This document shows positions 8,146 to 12,296 of a DNA stretch of 12,296 nt, piece by piece. Positions within the stretch are counted from its first letter, which is position 1; each line of letters begins with the position of its first letter. The translations under genes were made by a program, and so were the position numbers. Below the pieces are notes generated by a model that saw only the letters and a program-made list of their open reading frames with translations, made no database searches and was not told where the DNA came from. The stretch is from Acidobacteriota bacterium (lineage in GTDB: Bacteria; Acidobacteriota; Vicinamibacteria; Vicinamibacterales; 2-12-FULL-66-21): positions 1 to 12,296 of the forward strand of contig JACDBQ010000668.1 in assembly GCA_013694845.1 (NCBI GenBank). The letters are read 5' to 3'.

Positions 8146-9366
8146 TCAGAACGCCTTCGAGAACTTGAGGAACGTGCGAATGCCGTCGCTGTCTCCGGCG
8201 GCCACGTCGAACCGGAGGAACACTGCCTTGTAGGTGTTGAATCGCAGGCCAATGCCGTAGGCGCCGCTGAGATCGGCGAGCTCGAGATCCCTCAGCCGCG
8301 GCGCCACGGTTGCAAAATCAGAGAAGAGCGCCATGTCCAGACCGGAAAAGGCTTCCCATCGATACTCGATGTTCAGCACGGCGGCATTCCGGTCCCGAAA
8401 CCGGAAGTCGGCGACACTGCGGAGCGATTCACTGCCGCCAATGGTCGGACGGAAGTAGAACGGCACCTCCTGTCCGTCGTCAGCCGTTGTGGTGAACAGG
8501 CGGAACCGGGCCGCGAACACGCGTTTCTTGTCGAAGATGGGGAGGAAGTGCTGGGCGTCGACGTCGACGCTGTCGAAGCTGTATCGATCCAGGTCGTTGT
8601 CGGTGTATCGCCTCCACTGCACGCCAAGGTAGACGCCGTCACGCGCATTGCCCGGCTGGTCGCGCGTGTCCACCGTCGCGAACAGATCGCCGTAGGTGAA
8701 GGCGGGCTGGGCGTCGAGGCCCGGGACGTTGGCGGTGGTGAACCGTTGTTCGATCGATGGAAAACGCGTGTCCGTGCCCGCGCCAACCGACACGTCGACG
8801 CGACCGAGCCGGACGCCGGCGTTCAGCCAGTCAGCGGGTTTGATCACGGCTCGACCCTGGACCTCCGGTGCGCGGTATCGAAAGTTCACGCGATCCGCAC
8901 GCTGCGACTCGAAGCCGAGTCCGTAGAAATCTTCCTGCGGATGGTAGCGATACGCGGCCTCGATCCCCAGCTCGAGCCGCTCGTCCAGCATCCGAGGGAG
9001 CGAAATATCGACGCGCGCCATGCGATACCGTCGCAGCGACTCGCCCGCTTCCAGCACGACTCGGGCGTTCCGGTCGAACAGATCGTGTCGCCACCCGCCG
9101 CCGATCGCGATTCCGGATCCTACCGGTTTGCCGGTGTAGCCATACTCGATGTAAAAGCCGTTCTGCGGGGCAATTTTCAGCAGTGGATCGTTCTTTTCGA
9201 TCCACTGCAGGGTTTTCTCGAGACTGGTCGGTTTGTAGGTCTGGAGCTGCGCAGCCTTCTCGGCGCGCTGGCGGGCAAGCACTTCCGCTCGCGTGTCCTG
9301 ACCGGATGCGGGTGCGGCCACGCCGAGCGTAACGCCTGCGCACAGGAGCCAGCCTTTGAAACACAT
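8146..9366 (-). CDS. Omp85/BamA-TamA-like outer-membrane barrel without POTRA domains
   Basis: This 406-residue protein has a signal peptide (residues 1-23, MCFKGWLLCAG through PASGQ). A short alpha-helical linker (about 24-65, RAEVLARQRAEKAAQLQ) follows, and then alternating amphipathic beta strands to the end. The last residues, FLKFSKAF, end in phenylalanine as expected for BAM-assembled barrels. DQPGNARDGVYLGVQWRRY and GGSESLRSVADFRFRD resemble the surface-antigen/Omp85 C-terminal domain; the second corresponds to the L6 region where classical members have VRGF/Y. R316 is kept but the following glycine is serine. There is no room for POTRA repeats, so BamA or TamA itself is ruled out. Its substrate is unknown. 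The ATG at 9366 is chosen because it opens the signal peptide; the frame is open to 9942 but that part lies opposite the E1 gene. It heads the minus-strand group and is followed after 4 bases by the kinase-like gene. Confidence 0.87.
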   Translation of the reverse strand: MCFKGWLLCAGVTLGVAAPASGQDTRAEVLARQRAEKAAQLQTYKPTSLEKTLQWIEKNDPLLKIAPQNGFYIEYGYTGKPVGSGIAIGGGWRHDLFDRNARVVLEAGESLRRYRMARVDISLPRMLDERLELGIEAAYRYHPQEDFYGLGFESQRADRVNFRYRAPEVQGRAVIKPADWLNAGVRLGRVDVSVGAGTDTRFPSIEQRFTTANVPGLDAQPAFTYGDLFATVDTRDQPGNARDGVYLGVQWRRYTDNDLDRYSFDSVDVDAQHFLPIFDKKRVFAARFRLFTTTADDGQEVPFYFRPTIGGSESLRSVADFRFRDRNAAVLNIEYRWEAFSGLDMALFSDFATVAPRLRDLELADLSGAYGIGLRFNTYKAVFLRFDVAAGDSDGIRTFLKFSKAF

Positions 9367-9493
9367 GCCGACTGACAATAGCGCAAGTTTTTGGCCGCTG
9401 CCACTGGCGACCTGTTGAGCCGCGCGCAACTGGGCGGTGTCGCGCGGGCGTTCCGGATTCGACGGTTCTTTGCGGTACCATCGTCCCTGCGTC
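9367..9493. promoter_or_regulatory. Divergent spacer between the barrel and E1 genes
   Basis: The two start codons face away from each other across 127 bases, so promoters for both directions are expected here unless the E1 gene begins at GTG 9437. On the minus strand GTGGCA (9399-9404) and TATTGT (9375-9380) are spaced 18 bases apart and resemble a weak sigma-70 promoter. It would start transcription almost at the ATG, so support is weak. On the plus strand I see no convincing pair of boxes and no good ribosome-binding site before ATG 9494. No operator-like palindrome stands out. Confidence 0.3.
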
Positions 9494-11968
9494 ATGTCGA
9501 GGGTTTCCAGCACCGTTCCCGTTGCCACTGTGGGCGTGCGATTTGCCGCCTTCATCACGGAGCGTTTTCCGTTCGCACTGCAACCCGCGCGAGAGGCACT
9601 GGATGCCGCGGGTGGGCGCGCCGCCATCGACGAAGCTTCCATCGAAGCCGTTCGCGTGATCTTCGGCCCCGAGCTGCGCCGCCGGTTTGCCACCATGGAT
9701 GCCGAAGTCGGCGACACGACCCCCGGGGTCGCGGGCACCGCGCGTTTCGCGTCTGCCGTCGACGAGCTGGCAGACGCATGCGACGGCTTTCTCCGGAGAG
9801 CGGCGATCCGCGCGTCCCTGACTGGTGACGAGCGCCGGGAGATGCTGCGCGGCATGATGCTGACCCGCGCCACCGACAACCGGTTGAAGGCGTTCTTCAC
9901 GGGTGGTGAAGTGCGCCATGGTGATGGCGCATTCCAGGGCAAAGGGTTCCGCTCGCTCGGGCAGGAAGCAATCTACGGGGCGGGCATCAGGCTTCGTCGC
10001 GGCCCGGCCTTTCAGCGCAACGGCTCGTGGACCGGTGACGTCGTCGCGCCTCTCATTCGAGATCTCGGCGTGGCGCTCGCCATGAAGCCCGATGGCGAGA
10101 CCGTCCGAATGGTGCTTTCGGCGCAGATGGCCAAGGCCGGGCCGCCCATGAATGGGAAGGACCTTCACATCGGCGACCTGGCGCACGGCATCCTGCCGGC
10201 CTCGGCGCCGCTGGCCATCAGCACGTTGACCGCTGCCGGGATGTCGATGGCATTCGCGCGTACGGGGGACGGACGGGTGGCGTTGTCGTTCATCGGCGAA
10301 GGCGGCTCCTCGCTCGGCGAGTGGCACGAAGCAATCAACCTCTGCGCCGCCAGGAAGTTGCCGGCGGTCTTCTGCGTCCAGAACAACCAGACCGCGCTGT
10401 CCACGCGCGTCGCCGACCAGTCGGCCGTCCGCGTCTTCGCCGACAAAGCGCTCGGGTACGGGGTTCCGGGAATCACGATTGACGGTACCGATCCTGACGA
10501 GATCGCCGCCGCTTTCGGGTGGGCTGTGGAGCGCGCGCGCGCCGGAAAGGGCCCGTCACTCATCGAGCTCGTGTGCATGCGGATGTGCGGCCACGCGCAT
10601 CACGACGACATGCTCTACCTCGGCAGGGATCCGCAAACCTCGTGGGACTACGCCGCGCTGTCCGAGCAGGGGTACGCGAACGCGGATCTGTATGCGTTCT
10701 GGGCCGCTCGCGATCCACTCACCTCGTACGCATCCAGGCTCGAAGCCGACGGCGTGATCGGGGCTGACGATGCGGTGGCGTTCAAGCGCGAGGTCGAGTC
10801 TATCGTCGAGCGGGAAGCGCGGCTGGTGATCGACGCTCCGTGGCCGGAGGCTTCGGAGGCGGGGCGGGGCGTCTTCGCCGGTGAACCGCCACGCGTCCGC
10901 GTCGAGGTGCTGGACGAGGACGCCAGGCGCGCGATCGACTACGATCCCGGGCTGCCTGCCGTGGAGAGCGCACCTGCCTTCGATCGGAAAGGACGGACGT
11001 TCCTCGAGGCGGTGATGCTCGGCGTTGGCGATGCGCTGCGTGCCGACCCCCGGGTCTTCGTGTACGGCGAGGATGTCGGCGGACCCTACGGGAACGCCTT
11101 TCTTCTCCTCCGGCCCCTGCTGCCGGAGTTCGGCGATCGCATCCTGAATTCTCCCCTGGCCGAAGGCGCGGTCCTTGGCGTCTGCGTCGGCGCGGCGCTG
11201 GCGGGCCAGCGCCCGATCGGCGAGATGCAGTTCAACGACTTTGTCGCGACGGGTTTCAATCAGCTGGTCAACAACGCGGCGAAGATCCGCTACCGCTGGG
11301 GAGGGTCGGTGCCGATGGTGGTCCGCATGCCGTGGGGCGGCTTGCGTCATGCGGGGCCGTACCACAGCCAGAACACCGAGCCCTGGTTCTACCGGACCCC
11401 GGGGTTGAAGATTGTCACCCCTTCGACGCCTGCCGACGCGCGCGCGTTGATGGCCAGTGCGGTGGCGGACCCGGATCCGGTGCTGTACTACGAGCACATC
11501 GCGCTCTATCGCGATCCACGCGTCAGGCAGACGCTCGGCGAGGCACCTCCGGCGGCGCTGCCGATCGGCCGCGCGGCGCTGCGCCGGGCCGGTGACGATC
11601 TGGCGCTAATCTCGTACGGTGCGTACGTTCACGTGGCGATGCGGGTTGCGGAGAAGCTTGCGGCCGACGGGATCGAGGCCGCCGTGCTCGACTTGCGAAC
11701 GCTCGCGCCACTCGACCGCGACGCGGTGCTGCGAGTGGCCCGGCACTGCAGCCGGGTGCTGATCGTCCACGAAGACTCGCGGACCGGGGGTATCGGCGAG
11801 AGCGTGGCCGCGATGATCCAGGAGGAGGCCTTCGATTCGCTCGACGCGCCAGTGCGCATCATCGGGGCCCTCGACACCCCCGTCCCATACTCGCCGCCGC
11901 TCGAACACTTCTTTCTGCCCGGCGAAGACGAGATCGAGCGCGCCGCCCGGAATCTGCTCCTCTACTGA
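9494..11968 (+). CDS. Fused alpha-beta E1 of a 2-oxo acid (branched-chain type) dehydrogenase
   Basis: This 824-residue cytosolic thiamine-diphosphate enzyme joins E1-alpha and E1-beta in one chain. It decarboxylates a 2-oxo acid and passes the acyl group to lipoyl E2. An extra N-terminal segment (1-110) has no motif I recognise. The alpha part (about 110-445) has FIGEGGSSLGEWHEAIN through FCVQNN, the ThDP/Mg motif GEG (268-270) to NN (297-298). GEG in place of GDG is also found in human BCKDHA, which favours a branched-chain enzyme. CGHAHHDD (365-372) is the loop region. The beta part (about 500-680) shows VFVYGEDVGGPYG, SPLAEGAVLG with E557, FNDFVATGFNQ and HSQNTEP with H624; the transketolase C-terminal domain follows to 824. 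ATG 9494 is preferred; GTG 9437 would add 19 residues of low plausibility. Fused E1 enzymes are known in Bacteroidota and others. No E2 or E3 gene lies in the window. Confidence 0.93.
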   Translation: MSRVSSTVPVATVGVRFAAFITERFPFALQPAREALDAAGGRAAIDEASIEAVRVIFGPELRRRFATMDAEVGDTTPGVAGTARFASAVDELADACDGFLRRAAIRASLTGDERREMLRGMMLTRATDNRLKAFFTGGEVRHGDGAFQGKGFRSLGQEAIYGAGIRLRRGPAFQRNGSWTGDVVAPLIRDLGVALAMKPDGETVRMVLSAQMAKAGPPMNGKDLHIGDLAHGILPASAPLAISTLTAAGMSMAFARTGDGRVALSFIGEGGSSLGEWHEAINLCAARKLPAVFCVQNNQTALSTRVADQSAVRVFADKALGYGVPGITIDGTDPDEIAAAFGWAVERARAGKGPSLIELVCMRMCGHAHHDDMLYLGRDPQTSWDYAALSEQGYANADLYAFWAARDPLTSYASRLEADGVIGADDAVAFKREVESIVEREARLVIDAPWPEASEAGRGVFAGEPPRVRVEVLDEDARRAIDYDPGLPAVESAPAFDRKGRTFLEAVMLGVGDALRADPRVFVYGEDVGGPYGNAFLLLRPLLPEFGDRILNSPLAEGAVLGVCVGAALAGQRPIGEMQFNDFVATGFNQLVNNAAKIRYRWGGSVPMVVRMPWGGLRHAGPYHSQNTEPWFYRTPGLKIVTPSTPADARALMASAVADPDPVLYYEHIALYRDPRVRQTLGEAPPAALPIGRAALRRAGDDLALISYGAYVHVAMRVAEKLAADGIEAAVLDLRTLAPLDRDAVLRVARHCSRVLIVHEDSRTGGIGESVAAMIQEEAFDSLDAPVRIIGALDTPVPYSPPLEHFFLPGEDEIERAARNLLLY

Positions 11969-11971
11969 AGT

Positions 11972-12051
11972 GGCTCTAGGCTTTAGGCTCTTGGCTTTCG
12001 GCAGCCCAGAGCCCAGAGCCAGCCAGAGCCCAGAGCCCAAAGCCCAAAGCC
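11972..12051. repeat. Inverted heptamer array, long hairpin, possible terminator
   Basis: The left arm (11972-11998) is four copies of a 7-base unit GGCTYTN. The right arm (12003-12051) is the complementary orientation, units of CCCARAG, interrupted once near 12019-12024. Bases 11972-11998 pair with 12051-12025 at 22 Watson-Crick positions plus one G-T out of 27, leaving a loop of about 26 bases. It starts 3 bases after the E1 stop, so it could act as a terminator or mRNA-stabilising stem. There is no T-run after it, so a classical intrinsic terminator is not shown. Read as protein on the minus strand it yields a spurious LWALGSGLW-type peptide. Confidence 0.8.
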
Positions 12052-12066
12052 GATTAGAATCGACCA

Positions 12067-12296
12067 ATGATTCGAGACGTCGACGGCCTCACCTCGGCCA
12101 CGCTCAAGCACCTGCGCGAGCGCTGGTGGGATGACTCGTTCACCGAATTCGTCAAGGACACGTTGCAGCCGCGGTCGGGGCGCCGCATCCTGGACGTCGG
12201 GTGCGGGACAGGGACGGCGGAAGTGAAACTGTCGCGTCTCCGATTGACCCAGGTCGACCTGGTGGCCGTCGATCTCTCCCCGGATCGGGTCGCGGG
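12067..12296 (+). CDS. Class I SAM-dependent methyltransferase (5' part, cut by window edge)
   Basis: The first 76 codons of a gene are present and the frame is still open at the right edge. Residues 41-50, ILDVGCGTGT, are motif I, the glycine-rich SAM-binding loop of Rossmann-fold methyltransferases. VAVDLSPDRV (67-76) is the second strand with the acidic residue D69 that binds the ribose of SAM. The preceding WWDDSFTEFVKDTL is a typical lead-in helix. No signal peptide is seen. The substrate cannot be deduced from this part. ATG 12067 is chosen because motif I falls at the usual distance from it; there is no strong ribosome-binding site. It follows the heptamer hairpin by 15 bases, so it is probably a separate transcript from the E1 gene. 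Confidence 0.82.
   Translation, partial: MIRDVDGLTSATLKHLRERWWDDSFTEFVKDTLQPRSGRRILDVGCGTGTAEVKLSRLRLTQVDLVAVDLSPDRVA

Noticed and set aside
8142..8252. Upstream extension of the kinase-like reading frame to 8252
   Set aside because: It overlaps the end of the barrel gene in another frame, contains no signal peptide and reads as a Ser/Arg-rich shadow; ATG 8141 begins a proper signal sequence.
2227..9375. Long plus-strand open frames opposite the minus-strand operon (for example 2227-3120, 3637-4728, 7218-8168, 8134-9375)
   Set aside because: They are shadows of recognised genes in GC-rich DNA, rich in Arg, Val, His and Gly, with no domain or motif.
9367..9942. Upstream extension of the barrel reading frame on the minus strand (192 extra codons)
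   Set aside because: It lies antisense to the well-supported E1 gene, is of low-complexity Ala/Ser/Arg composition, and would place the signal peptide in the middle of the protein.
8831..10327. Minus-strand open frame of 498 codons across the divergent spacer
   Set aside because: It overlaps both the barrel gene and the E1 gene out of frame, and its product is Arg/Gly/His-rich with no motif.
11606..12067. Minus-strand open frame giving an LWALGSGLW-type peptide
   Set aside because: Its start reads through the heptamer array and the rest is antisense to E1; it is a translation artefact of the repeat.

Overview
The window is GC-rich, densely coding bacterial DNA. The cell is Gram-negative: one gene encodes an outer-membrane beta-barrel ending in phenylalanine, and two products have Sec-type signal peptides. 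The GC level, the combination of secreted M1 peptidase, GT87 enzyme and POTRA-less Omp85 barrel, and an intergenic heptamer array of the GGCTYTN type suggest an Acidobacteriota-like soil organism. That placement is inference; no marker gene is present.

Layout. (1) Bases 1-452 hold the decayed C-terminal end of an IS110-family transposase (minus strand), frameshifted by one base at about 24-26. (2) Bases 453-1084 hold no gene I can support. (3) Bases 1085-9366 carry six minus-strand genes packed like one operon. In transcription order they are a POTRA-less Omp85/BamA-like barrel, a secreted protein with kinase-like motifs, a GT87/DUF2029 membrane glycosyltransferase, a secreted M1 aminopeptidase, a single-domain asparaginase-like protein and a YbdL-type methionine/aromatic aminotransferase. 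Their junctions are +4, -34, +42, +21 and -4 bases. (4) A 127-base divergent spacer separates this group from a plus-strand gene (9494-11968) for a fused alpha-beta E1 of a branched-chain 2-oxo acid dehydrogenase. (5) Bases 11972-12051 form an inverted array of heptamers that can fold into a long hairpin. (6) From 12067 a class I SAM methyltransferase begins and runs off the right edge.

How the genes may work together. The peptidase, asparaginase, aminotransferase and E1 form a plausible route from peptides to amino acids, 2-oxo acids and acyl-CoA. The barrel and the kinase-like protein are the least understood pair. They sit 4 bases apart and both carry export signals. The kinase-like protein has a FIK lysine, an HDD-x4-N loop and a DFG triplet in kinase order. 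This pair is the best candidate here for an undescribed envelope system.
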